Source: Oerskovia merdavium (GTDB lineage: Bacteria > Actinomycetota > Actinomycetes > Actinomycetales > Cellulomonadaceae). Taken from it: a stretch of 64,000 nucleotides of DNA. The translations under genes were made by a program, and so were the position numbers. The stretch spans positions 20,182 through 84,181 of the forward strand of contig NZ_JACSQF010000019.1 of NCBI RefSeq assembly GCF_014836755.1, written 5' to 3'. This document shows, one piece after another, positions 1 through 7,216 of this stretch. Numbering within the stretch: position 1 is the first letter of the stretch; each line of letters opens with the position of its first letter. Under the pieces are notes generated by a model. That model saw only the letters and a list, made by a program, of their open reading frames with translations, did no database searches and was not told the DNA's origin.

Positions 1-2928
1 GGTCAGGGGATCGCCCCACGTGGCCCCGGCCGCCGCGAGCGCGTCCTCCGAGAACGACGCTCCCCCGCCGTCGAAGTTGCCGGCGTCCTTGGTCGCGAGC
101 GACGTGACCGAGACGTGGTTGAACGCCGCCGCGAGGGTGCCGTAGGCGACGTAGAGCTGGTTGGCCCCCGACACCGTGCGCTCGTCGCCCGCCGCGTCGC
201 GGTAGGTCGCACGAGCGCCCACGGTCTGCTGCCCGGCCGCGGAGCCCGCGGCCGGCGAGACCACCACGCGAGCCGTCACGCTCGCCCCCGGTGCGACCGA
301 GGCAGCGGTCGTCCCGGTGCTGCTCGCGAGCGTCCAGCCCTGCGGGAGGACGGGTTCGATCACCAGGTCGGTCTTGGCCTTGGTGCCGGTGTTGGTGAAG
401 GTGAGCTCCGCCGTCGTCTCCTGGCCCTGGAAGACCTGGGCCGCGAGGCCCACGGTCACCGAGGCGCGGCCCGCGTCGGAGTCCTTGCCGCCGACCGCGC
501 TGGTCCCGGCCAGGACGACCGTCGCCGAGGCGTCCGAGGCGATCGCGCCGAGCTTGACGCGCACCACCCCACCCGGTGCGGACTCGTCGTAGAACCAGCC
601 CGTCGAGGCGGACTCGAGGGCTGCGGCGTCGGCGACCTGCGTGAGCACCGCTCCCCCGACCGTGACGCCCGAGGGCGCCGAGCCGGTGTGGACGTCGAGC
701 AGGTACGGGCGCGCCGCAGCCTTGCCCGCGTAGTCCCCGACCCGCTCGCCGATCGTGACGGTCACGTCGCCGCCGTCCTGCTCGGGCGCAGAGACCGTGA
801 GCTCCTGCGACGACGTCGCGTCGTCCTTGTAGGCGCGGGTGAGCTTGTCGTCCTCGTAGAGCGTGAAGCTCTCGTCGCCCTGGGGGTAGACGTCGAGCGT
901 GATCGCCGAGTCCTCGGGCACGAGCGACGCGTTGCGCGCCACCATGCCCTGCGGGACGACCGCTCCGGCCCGCACGAACACGGGCAGCGTGTCGAGCGGG
1001 GCGCTGTACCCGTTGAGCACGCGACCGCCGTCGAGCACGTCGCCCGTCCAGTAGTCGACCCAGCGCCCCTCGGGCAGGTAGATCCCGTTGCGGATCTCCG
1101 AGTCGGAGAACACCGGCGCGACGAGGAAGTCCTCGCCGAGCAGGAACTCGTTGTTCGCCTCGGCCCCGTAGGACATGGGGTCCTGGGGGTACTCGAGCGC
1201 GAGCGAGCGCATCATCGGGGTACCCGTCTCGTGGGACCCGGCCGCGAGCGTGTAGATGTACGGCATGAGCTTCTGCCGCAGCTGGAGGTACTTGCGGTTG
1301 ATCTCGGTGGCCTCGTCGCCGTAGAGCCACGGCCGCTTGTCGACCGAGGCCCAGCCGCTCATCGAGTACAGCGCGGGCGCGAAGGCCTTCCACTGCAGGT
1401 CGCGCACGTAGGACTTCGTGGACCCACCGAAGATCCCGTCGACGTCGCCCGTGCTGAACGCGAGGCCGGAGTTCCCGGCCCCCGTGAGCGCCGAGATCTG
1501 CCAGCGCACCGCGTCGAGGTTGCCCGAGTGGTCACCCGTCCACTGCATGCCGCAGCGCTGCGACCCGGCCCACCCCTCGACCATGAGGGACGTGCCTCGC
1601 GCGTCCGAGTAGTCCTCGAAGCCCTTGTAGGCGGACTCGCAGCCCGTCAGCGCCAGGCGGTAGCCGTTGCCGACCCACGCGACGTCGAGCTTGCGCATGC
1701 GCACGCCCGCGTCACCGACCTCGTACTCCTGGTTCGTGAGCGACCGCTGGGTCCACAGGCCCGTGACCAGGTCCGAGTCCTCGGCGATCTGGGCGACCGT
1801 CTCCGGCAGGTCCTGGTACTCGCAGCCGTAGCCGTCGTTGACGAGCATCCAGCCCGCCGGCATGTCGTTCTCCTTGAACCGCGCGGCCGTGACGGCGGCC
1901 TGCGGGGTCTTCTGCTTGATCCCCTCGGGGTCGCCGAAGCCCGACGACGAGTACGTGGGGTTCGAGCGGTTGTAGCAGTCGGCGTCCCCGTACTCGAGCG
2001 CGTAGACGGGCGGCATGAGGGGGCGGCCCGTGAGCTGGGTGTACCCGTCGAGCGCACCCTTGTAGTCGCCCACGAAGTAGTAGGCGTCGAAGCGCCGCTC
2101 CTCGTGGGTGGTCGTGGCCTCGTCCGTGAAGGCGTAGGTCCCTCGGGCGAACGTGTTGCGCAGCGCTCCGTAGCCGTTCGACGTCATGTAGTACGGCACC
2201 GCGTTGGGGTAGCCGTCGTCGTCCCAGTCGAAGTTCCGCGCGATGTTGATGGTCGCGCCCGTGTGGATCGAGCGGCCGTTCTGCATTCCGCCGCCGAGGA
2301 ACTGCTCTGCCGCAGCGGTGCGCAGGTGCTGGGTCGCCGAGGAGGCGCCGAACGTCAGGGGCGCCGACTCGTCCCAGACGACCGAGCCGTCGGCACGCAC
2401 GAGCGTCATCCGGCCCGTCGCCTTGTCGATCTTCAGGGTGACCTTCGCGGTCGCGAGCGTGATGGTCGCGCCGTCGGTCACGGTCGGGGTGCTGCCGGCG
2501 AACTCGTCGAGCCCGACGACGATGTTCGCCGTGCGCGTCGCGTCGCCCTGGGGCGTGTTCGCCGGGTCGGAGAACGTCCCCGAGGGGTCGGCCTCGACGC
2601 GCAGCGTCTCGTCGTCGAGGAACGTCACACGGTAGGCGCCGGTGCCTGCCGTGAGAGTGACCTCGTTGCCGACGGCCGTGACCTGGGTGATCGCGCCGAG
2701 CGGCTTGCCGGCCGCGTCGACGGGGACCTCAGGGGTCACGGGCTTGGGTGCGGCTGCTGCTGCCGCGAGCGACGTCGATGCCGGCGCGGCGGGGGCCGCG
2801 CCGGCAGGGACGGAGACGAGGCCTGTGCCCACGAGCGCCAGTGCGGCGATCGAGGCGGCCAGGACCCGGGATGAAGGCAGTGCGCCGCGACGGGGGGTCG
2901 CGGGGCGGCGCTGGACGACCGGTTTCAT
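1..2928 (-). CDS. Secreted GH31 glycoside hydrolase (3' end beyond window)
   Basis: An open minus frame of 976 codons runs from ATG at 2928 off the left edge. AAGGGAG sits 5 bases before the ATG. Residues 1 to about 45 form a signal peptide (basic start, hydrophobic stretch, A-rich cleavage region). A beta-sandwich region precedes a GH31-type barrel, then a DUF5110-like beta region, an NEW3-type domain near residues 830-905 and the start of another binding domain. The usual GH31 nucleophile motif WxDMNE is absent. Asp415 in KLDVAWVGNG and Asp466 in QWTGDHSGN are 51 residues apart and are the likely catalytic pair. This resembles the GH31 branch that includes alpha-N-acetylgalactosaminidases more than ordinary alpha-glucosidases. 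Next to a sialidase and nan genes, action on mucin-type or other host glycans is plausible. Family call is firm; substrate is inferred. Confidence 0.85.
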   Translation of the reverse strand, partial: MKPVVQRRPATPRRGALPSSRVLAASIAALALVGTGLVSVPAGAAPAAPASTSLAAAAAAPKPVTPEVPVDAAGKPLGAITQVTAVGNEVTLTAGTGAYRVTFLDDETLRVEADPSGTFSDPANTPQGDATRTANIVVGLDEFAGSTPTVTDGATITLATAKVTLKIDKATGRMTLVRADGSVVWDESAPLTFGASSATQHLRTAAAEQFLGGGMQNGRSIHTGATINIARNFDWDDDGYPNAVPYYMTSNGYGALRNTFARGTYAFTDEATTTHEERRFDAYYFVGDYKGALDGYTQLTGRPLMPPVYALEYGDADCYNRSNPTYSSSGFGDPEGIKQKTPQAAVTAARFKENDMPAGWMLVNDGYGCEYQDLPETVAQIAEDSDLVTGLWTQRSLTNQEYEVGDAGVRMRKLDVAWVGNGYRLALTGCESAYKGFEDYSDARGTSLMVEGWAGSQRCGMQWTGDHSGNLDAVRWQISALTGAGNSGLAFSTGDVDGIFGGSTKSYVRDLQWKAFAPALYSMSGWASVDKRPWLYGDEATEINRKYLQLRQKLMPYIYTLAAGSHETGTPMMRSLALEYPQDPMSYGAEANNEFLLGEDFLVAPVFSDSEIRNGIYLPEGRWVDYWTGDVLDGGRVLNGYSAPLDTLPVFVRAGAVVPQGMVARNASLVPEDSAITLDVYPQGDESFTLYEDDKLTRAYKDDATSSQELTVSAPEQDGGDVTVTIGERVGDYAGKAAARPYLLDVHTGSAPSGVTVGGAVLTQVADAAALESASTGWFYDESAPGGVVRVKLGAIASDASATVVLAGTSAVGGKDSDAGRASVTVGLAAQVFQGQETTAELTFTNTGTKAKTDLVIEPVLPQGWTLASSTGTTAASVAPGASVTARVVVSPAAGSAAGQQTVGARATYRDAAGDERTVSGANQLYVAYGTLAAAFNHVSVTSLATKDAGNFDGGGASFSEDALAAAGATWGDPLT

Positions 2929-2945
2929 TGAGCTCCCTTGCCTAA

Positions 2946-2995
2946 TGACTGGTTGTGCGTGTTTTAGCCTTGAACCACGCACTAAGAATCAGTCA
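2946..2995. promoter_or_regulatory. Nested inverted repeat upstream of the GH31 gene
   Basis: GTGCGTG (2955-2961) pairs with CACGCAC (2976-2982), and an outer pair TGACTG (2946-2951) and CAGTCA (2990-2995) encloses it. The element lies between the end of the SGNH gene (3028) and the GH31 start (2928). It could be an operator for GH31 or a weak terminator for the upstream pair. Sequence alone does not decide. Confidence 0.45.
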
Positions 2996-3027
2996 CCTCG
3001 GCGAAGGAGGCAAGAGATACGGAAGTA

Positions 3028-3660
3028 CTAGCGCAGATGTACAACTTTCAACCAGGCCTCGGCGAGGAGGCCGTGGCCTGCGGGCGTGGGGTGGACACCG
3101 TCGTACGCCCATGCCTCGGGGCCCAGCCCGCTCGTCGCGACCGCCTGGGCGAAGGGCCCGTCGGTCGCCACGCGCGGCAGGCCGTAGGACCCGGCGAGCC
3201 GGCGCACGACCTGGATCTTCGGGTCGAGGTCCTCGCGCCAGCCCCACTGCTCCGTGCGCACGGGCACCAGGAACGGCTCGACCAGGACGATCGAGGCCCG
3301 CGGCGCCCCGGCGAGCGTGCGGTCGAGCAGGTCGCGGTACCCGGTCTCGAAGTCCTCGGCACTGGTCTCGTCGCCCGCGTCGTAGCGGCGCCACGTGTCG
3401 TTGATGCCGATCTTGATCGAGACGAGGTCGGGCTCCAGGGCGAGGACGTCCTGGTCCCAGCGGGCCTGGAGGTCGACCACCCGGTGGCCGCCGACACCCC
3501 GGTTGAGCACCGTGACGCCGCGCCGACCGCACACGCCCGCGACACGGGCCGCATACCCGTGCCCCAGGCCGAACTCCCCCTCGGCGAGCCGACCCGCGTC
3601 GGTGATCGAGTCACCGATCAGCACGACCCGCGAGCCACGGCCGAGCGACGGGCCGCTCAC
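3028..3660 (-). CDS. SGNH/GDSL-family hydrolase (candidate carbohydrate esterase)
   Basis: A 210-residue protein with the SGNH blocks in order: GDS with Ser18 (block I), a glycine after NRG, GIND (block III) and D187-G-V-H190 near the C-terminus (block V). There is no signal peptide, so it should act in the cytoplasm. The start is GTG at 3660, and its first bases overlap the stop of the upstream GntR gene in a GTGA arrangement, so the two are translationally coupled. SGNH enzymes deacetylate sugars and lipids. Inside a sialic acid locus a sialate O-acetylesterase is an attractive but unproven guess; a rhamnogalacturonan acetylesterase-like role is the alternative. Confidence 0.85.
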   Translation of the reverse strand: MSGPSLGRGSRVVLIGDSITDAGRLAEGEFGLGHGYAARVAGVCGRRGVTVLNRGVGGHRVVDLQARWDQDVLALEPDLVSIKIGINDTWRRYDAGDETSAEDFETGYRDLLDRTLAGAPRASIVLVEPFLVPVRTEQWGWREDLDPKIQVVRRLAGSYGLPRVATDGPFAQAVATSGLGPEAWAYDGVHPTPAGHGLLAEAWLKVVHLR

Positions 3661-4466
3661 GCGACGCCCCCGCGCGCACCCTGGGGCTCGGGCGAACCGG
3701 CCGCGGTCGCCGCGGCCACGCGGCTCTCCTCGACGGTCGAGGCCATCTGCGTGAGCGCGTCACGGAGGGGTGCGTAGTGCGCGACGACGGCGTCGCGGTA
3801 GGCCTCGGCGTCCCCCGCCTCGGCCGCGCGGAGCATGTCCCCGTGCGCCTTGGCCGTGAGGTCGATCTGGTCGGGGGCCGGCAGGCCGAGCTTGGGAGAG
3901 ACGACCTGGTGCACGTCCCAGAACGCGGTGCCGAGCTGCGCCACCAGGAAGTTGTCGAGGTGGGCGAGCAGGTGCGAGTGGAACGCGCGGTCCTCCTCGA
4001 AGAAGTCCTCGCCGGCCCGCGCCTTGCGCTCCATCTCGGCGACGAGCCGCTCGAGCTCGGGGTTCCGGCTGCCGGCCATCTCCGTGACGATCTGCTCGGC
4101 CATCGAGATGTCGAGCGCCTGACGGACCTCGACGACCTCGCGCAGCGCCGAGAAGTCGTCACCGGGGATCAGGACCCCGCGGAAGACGAGGCCCTCGACG
4201 AGCGGCTTGAGCGAGAGCTGCCCCACATACGTGCCGTACCCGTGCCGCACCTCGACGATGTCGAGCGCCGCGAGCGTGCGGATCGCCTCGCGGACGTTCG
4301 ACCGGCTGACACCGAGCAGCGAGCAGAGCTCGGCCTCGGTGGGCAGCAGGTCACCGGGCCGCAGGTGGGCCCGCAGGATGTACTCCTTGATCTGCTCCGT
4401 CGTCGTCGGGGGACGAACCCCCTGTCGAGCGAATCCCCCATGATCCACGGGATCGGTAGCTGTCAT
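3657..4466 (-). CDS. nanR: GntR/FadR-family regulator, probable sialic acid repressor
   Basis: A 269-residue protein: an N-terminal winged helix (about residues 20-85, with the typical TEAELCSLLGVSRSNVREAIRTL helix pair in pieces) and a C-terminal all-helical FCD ligand domain (about 105-240) with HSHLL and a later His that usually bind metal. ATG at 4466 is preceded by AGGAGGT. It is transcribed divergently from the ABC importer and nanAKE, the usual position for a local regulator. GntR-type NanR proteins repress sialic acid genes in enterobacteria and corynebacteria. The assignment to sialic acid comes from context; the family call is certain. Confidence 0.85.
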   Translation of the reverse strand: MTATDPVDHGGFARQGVRPPTTTEQIKEYILRAHLRPGDLLPTEAELCSLLGVSRSNVREAIRTLAALDIVEVRHGYGTYVGQLSLKPLVEGLVFRGVLIPGDDFSALREVVEVRQALDISMAEQIVTEMAGSRNPELERLVAEMERKARAGEDFFEEDRAFHSHLLAHLDNFLVAQLGTAFWDVHQVVSPKLGLPAPDQIDLTAKAHGDMLRAAEAGDAEAYRDAVVAHYAPLRDALTQMASTVEESRVAAATAAGSPEPQGARGGVA

Positions 4467-4516
4467 GCGCCTTGACCTCCTCAGGAATTGCCTCTACCGT
4501 TCAACCCTACCAGCGT

Positions 4517-4540
4517 CAGACATCAGACGTCCTATATCTG
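4517..4540. promoter_or_regulatory. Candidate GntR operator before the importer operon
   Basis: A 24-bp imperfect palindrome centred on ACGT. Its left arm CAGACATCAGAC and right arm GTCCTATATCTG match at 9 of 12 positions when one is inverted. It lies in the 82-bp gap between the divergent regulator and lipoprotein genes, directly upstream of the lipoprotein ribosome site. FadR-type regulators bind palindromes of this kind. It is the only clear dyad in the gap. Confidence 0.5.
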
Positions 4541-4548
4541 GAGAGTTC

Positions 4549-6186
4549 ATGGCTACCTCGATGGCGAATAGCACGAACGCGACCGACACCTCTCGCCGCA
4601 GCTTCCTCAAGCTCGCCGGCGTGATCGGCGCAGGAGCGGTCCTGGCGAGCGCGGTCGCCGCCTGTGGCGGACCGGCGTCCACCTCGGCCGACCCGCAGAC
4701 CACCCCCGCCGGCAGCGGGACCAAGCCCAACCTCGACGGCACGATCGAGGCAGGCATCTCGTACGCCCTGTCCACGGGCTTCGACCCCATGACGACGTCG
4801 GGCGCCGTGACCATGGCCGCCAACTGGCACGTCCTCGAGGGACTCGTCGAGCTCGACCCCGCAGCCCGCACGCCCTACGCCGCGCTCGGCAAGGAGCTGC
4901 CCAAGAAGATCGACGAGACCACCTGGGAGGTCACGCTCCGCGACGGGGCCACCTTCCACGACGGCTCCCCCGTCACGACCGACGACGTGGTCTTCAGCTT
5001 CAACCGCGTCCTCGACCCGGCGAACGCCTCGCTCTACTCCCAGTTCCTGCCCTTCCTCGCCTCGGTCACGGCCAAGGACGACAAGACGGTCACGTTCACG
5101 CTCAACTACCCGTTCGGCCTGTTCGTCGACCGCGTCTCGGTCGTCAAGATCGTCCCGAAGGCCATCGTCGAGGCCGACCCCAAGGCGTACGACTCGCTGC
5201 CCGTCGGCACCGGCCCGTACAAGCTCACGAGCGCCACGGTCGACGACAAGATCACGTTCGAGCGCTTCGACGCCTACAACGGTTCGCGCCCGGCCCTCGC
5301 CAAGGCCATGACCTGGAACCTGCTCTCGGACGCCGCCGCCCGCGTGACCGCGGTCGAGTCGGGTCGCGTCCAGTCGATCGAGGACGTGCCCTACCTCGAC
5401 GTCGAGCGCCTCTCCAACGCCGTGACGGTCGAGTCGGTCCAGTCGTTCGGCCTGCTGTTCATGATGTTCGACTGCACCAAGGCGCCGTTCACGGACAAGC
5501 GCGTGCGCCAGGCGTTCTTCCACGCGCTCGACATGGACAAGATCATCAGCACGGGCCTGCTGGGCAACGCGACCGCGGCCACGAGCTTCCTGCACAAGGA
5601 GCACCCGTCCTACGTCGAGGCCGGCACGGTCTACACGTACGACCCGGCCAAGGCCAAGAAGCTCCTGACCGACGCGGGCGTGAGCGACCTGTCGATCACG
5701 CTCCTGACGACCGACACGAGCTGGGTCAAGGACGTCGCCCCGCTCATCAAGGAGGACCTCGACGCGGTCGGGATCTCCACGACGCTCGACATCGGTCAGT
5801 CCGGCGGCCAGTACAAGAAGGTCGACGACGGCCAGCTCGAGGTCATGGTCGCCCCCGGCGACCCGTCGGTCTTCGGCAACGACCCCGACCTCCTCCTGCG
5901 CTGGTGGTACTCGGGCTCGGTGTGGCCGGTCAAGCGCTACCGCTGGGCCAGCACGCCCGAGTTCGCCGAGGTCACGCGTCTGCTCGACGCCGGCGCCGCC
6001 GAGCAGGACGCCGCCAAGCAGAAGAAGACCTGGGGCGAGATCTACGACATCCTCTCGGACGAGGTCCCGCTCTACCCGCTGCTGCACCGCAAGCTCCCCA
6101 CGGCCTGGGAGGACTCCGCGCTCACCGGGTTCAAGCCCATCCCCGTCACGGGCCTGTCCTTCCTGGACGTCTCCCGCACCGCCTGA
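4549..6186 (+). CDS. siaE: Family 5 substrate-binding lipoprotein, probable sialic acid binder
   Basis: A 545-residue extracytoplasmic solute-binding protein of the SBP_bac_5 (oligopeptide/dipeptide) family. The start chosen is ATG at 4549 with GGAGAG 5 bases upstream. An in-frame ATG at 4465 would cover the operator and destroy the signal peptide. Residues 15-21 (SRRSFLK) look like a twin-arginine signal and VAAC ends at lipid-anchored Cys39. It is first in an operon with permease, fused permease-ATPase, ATPase and nanAKE. Opp-type importers carry sialic acid in Haemophilus ducreyi (Sat) and Corynebacterium glutamicum (SiaEFGI), so N-acetylneuraminate or a sialoglycan is the likely ligand. 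Confidence 0.85.
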   Translation: MATSMANSTNATDTSRRSFLKLAGVIGAGAVLASAVAACGGPASTSADPQTTPAGSGTKPNLDGTIEAGISYALSTGFDPMTTSGAVTMAANWHVLEGLVELDPAARTPYAALGKELPKKIDETTWEVTLRDGATFHDGSPVTTDDVVFSFNRVLDPANASLYSQFLPFLASVTAKDDKTVTFTLNYPFGLFVDRVSVVKIVPKAIVEADPKAYDSLPVGTGPYKLTSATVDDKITFERFDAYNGSRPALAKAMTWNLLSDAAARVTAVESGRVQSIEDVPYLDVERLSNAVTVESVQSFGLLFMMFDCTKAPFTDKRVRQAFFHALDMDKIISTGLLGNATAATSFLHKEHPSYVEAGTVYTYDPAKAKKLLTDAGVSDLSITLLTTDTSWVKDVAPLIKEDLDAVGISTTLDIGQSGGQYKKVDDGQLEVMVAPGDPSVFGNDPDLLLRWWYSGSVWPVKRYRWASTPEFAEVTRLLDAGAAEQDAAKQKKTWGEIYDILSDEVPLYPLLHRKLPTAWEDSALTGFKPIPVTGLSFLDVSRTA

Positions 6187-6200
6187 CGTCCCCGTGTTCC

Positions 6201-6238
6201 GGGTGACGGCGGCGCCCCTCCCTGCGCCGCCGTCACCC
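6201..6238 (+). promoter_or_regulatory. Intercistronic hairpin after the binding-protein gene
   Basis: A perfect 15-bp stem (6201-6215 with 6224-6238) and an 8-base loop sit between the binding-protein gene and the first permease, without a following T run. Such hairpins stabilise or partly terminate mRNA, so that the binding protein is made in excess over the membrane parts. Confidence 0.65.
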
Positions 6239-6261
6239 ACCCCGACCCCGAGGAGTACCGC

Positions 6262-7215
6262 GTGACCGCGCTCCTACGACTGACCGGACGACGCCTGCTC
6301 GCCCTGCCCGTCATGATCCTGGGCATCACCCTGCTCGTCTTCGTCGTCATGCAGTTCGCGCCCAGCGACCAGGCGACCAACGCCCTCGGCGAGTCCGCCA
6401 CGGACGCCGCCAAGGAGGCCTACCGCGCCGCCAACGGGCTCAACGACCCGATGCTCGTGCAGTACGGCAACTTCCTGGCCGGCCTCGTGCGCGGCGACAT
6501 GGGCATGACCGTGCCGCCCTCCCAGCCCGTGAGCGAGCTCATCTCGAACGCGTTCCCGCTCACGCTCCAGCTGACCTTCATGGGCCTGGCGATCGCCGTC
6601 GTGCTCGCCCTGGTGCTCGGTGTGAGCGCCGCGCTCTACCGCGACCGCTGGCCCGACCAGGTCATCCGCGTCCTGTCGATCGCGGGCGTCGCGACGCCGT
6701 CGTTCTGGCTCGCGATCCTCCTCATCCAGCAGTTCTCGCTGCGGCTCGACTGGTTCCCCTCGGGCGGCTACACGAACCCCGCGGACGACTTCGGGATGTT
6801 CCTCGCCTCGATGTTCCTGCCCGCGCTCTCGCTCGCCATCCCCGTCGCGGCGTCGCTGACACGCGTCGTCCGTACCGCGATGGTCGAGGAGCTCGACCGC
6901 GACTACGTGCGCACCGCGATCGGCTCGGGCCTGCCGCGCGGCGTCGTGGTGGGACGCAACGTCCTGCGCAACGCGCTCATCACGCCCATCACGGTCCTCG
7001 GCCTGCGCGTCGGCTACCTCATGGGCGGCGCGGTCATCATCGAGGTCATCTTCGACCTGCCCGGGATGGGCAAGCTCATCCTCAACGGGGTCACCGCGAG
7101 CGACACCGCCCTGGTGCAGGGAGTGACGCTGACCGTCGCCCTGACCTTCGTGGTCGTCAACATCCTGGTCGACCTCCTCTATCTCGTCGTCAACCCTCGA
7201 ATCCGGACGGTGTGA
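6262..7215 (+). CDS. siaF: ABC importer permease (OppB/DppB type)
   Basis: A 317-residue inner-membrane protein with a TM helix at about residues 11-33, a periplasmic segment and a cluster of five further helices. The cytoplasmic coupling loop that contacts the ATPase begins near residue 214 (DYVRTAIGSGLPRG). Length and layout match OppB/DppB. The start is GTG at 6262 with GAGGAG upstream. It ends one base before the next gene, so the two are in one operon. It should form the channel with the permease half of the downstream fusion. Confidence 0.9.
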   Translation: MTALLRLTGRRLLALPVMILGITLLVFVVMQFAPSDQATNALGESATDAAKEAYRAANGLNDPMLVQYGNFLAGLVRGDMGMTVPPSQPVSELISNAFPLTLQLTFMGLAIAVVLALVLGVSAALYRDRWPDQVIRVLSIAGVATPSFWLAILLIQQFSLRLDWFPSGGYTNPADDFGMFLASMFLPALSLAIPVAASLTRVVRTAMVEELDRDYVRTAIGSGLPRGVVVGRNVLRNALITPITVLGLRVGYLMGGAVIIEVIFDLPGMGKLILNGVTASDTALVQGVTLTVALTFVVVNILVDLLYLVVNPRIRTV

Positions 7216-7216
7216 C

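Noticed and set aside
115..2874. A 919-codon open frame on the plus strand
   Set aside because: It is the antisense shadow of the GH31 gene: Arg/Val/Gly-rich with no domain, as expected for high-GC DNA opposite a real gene.
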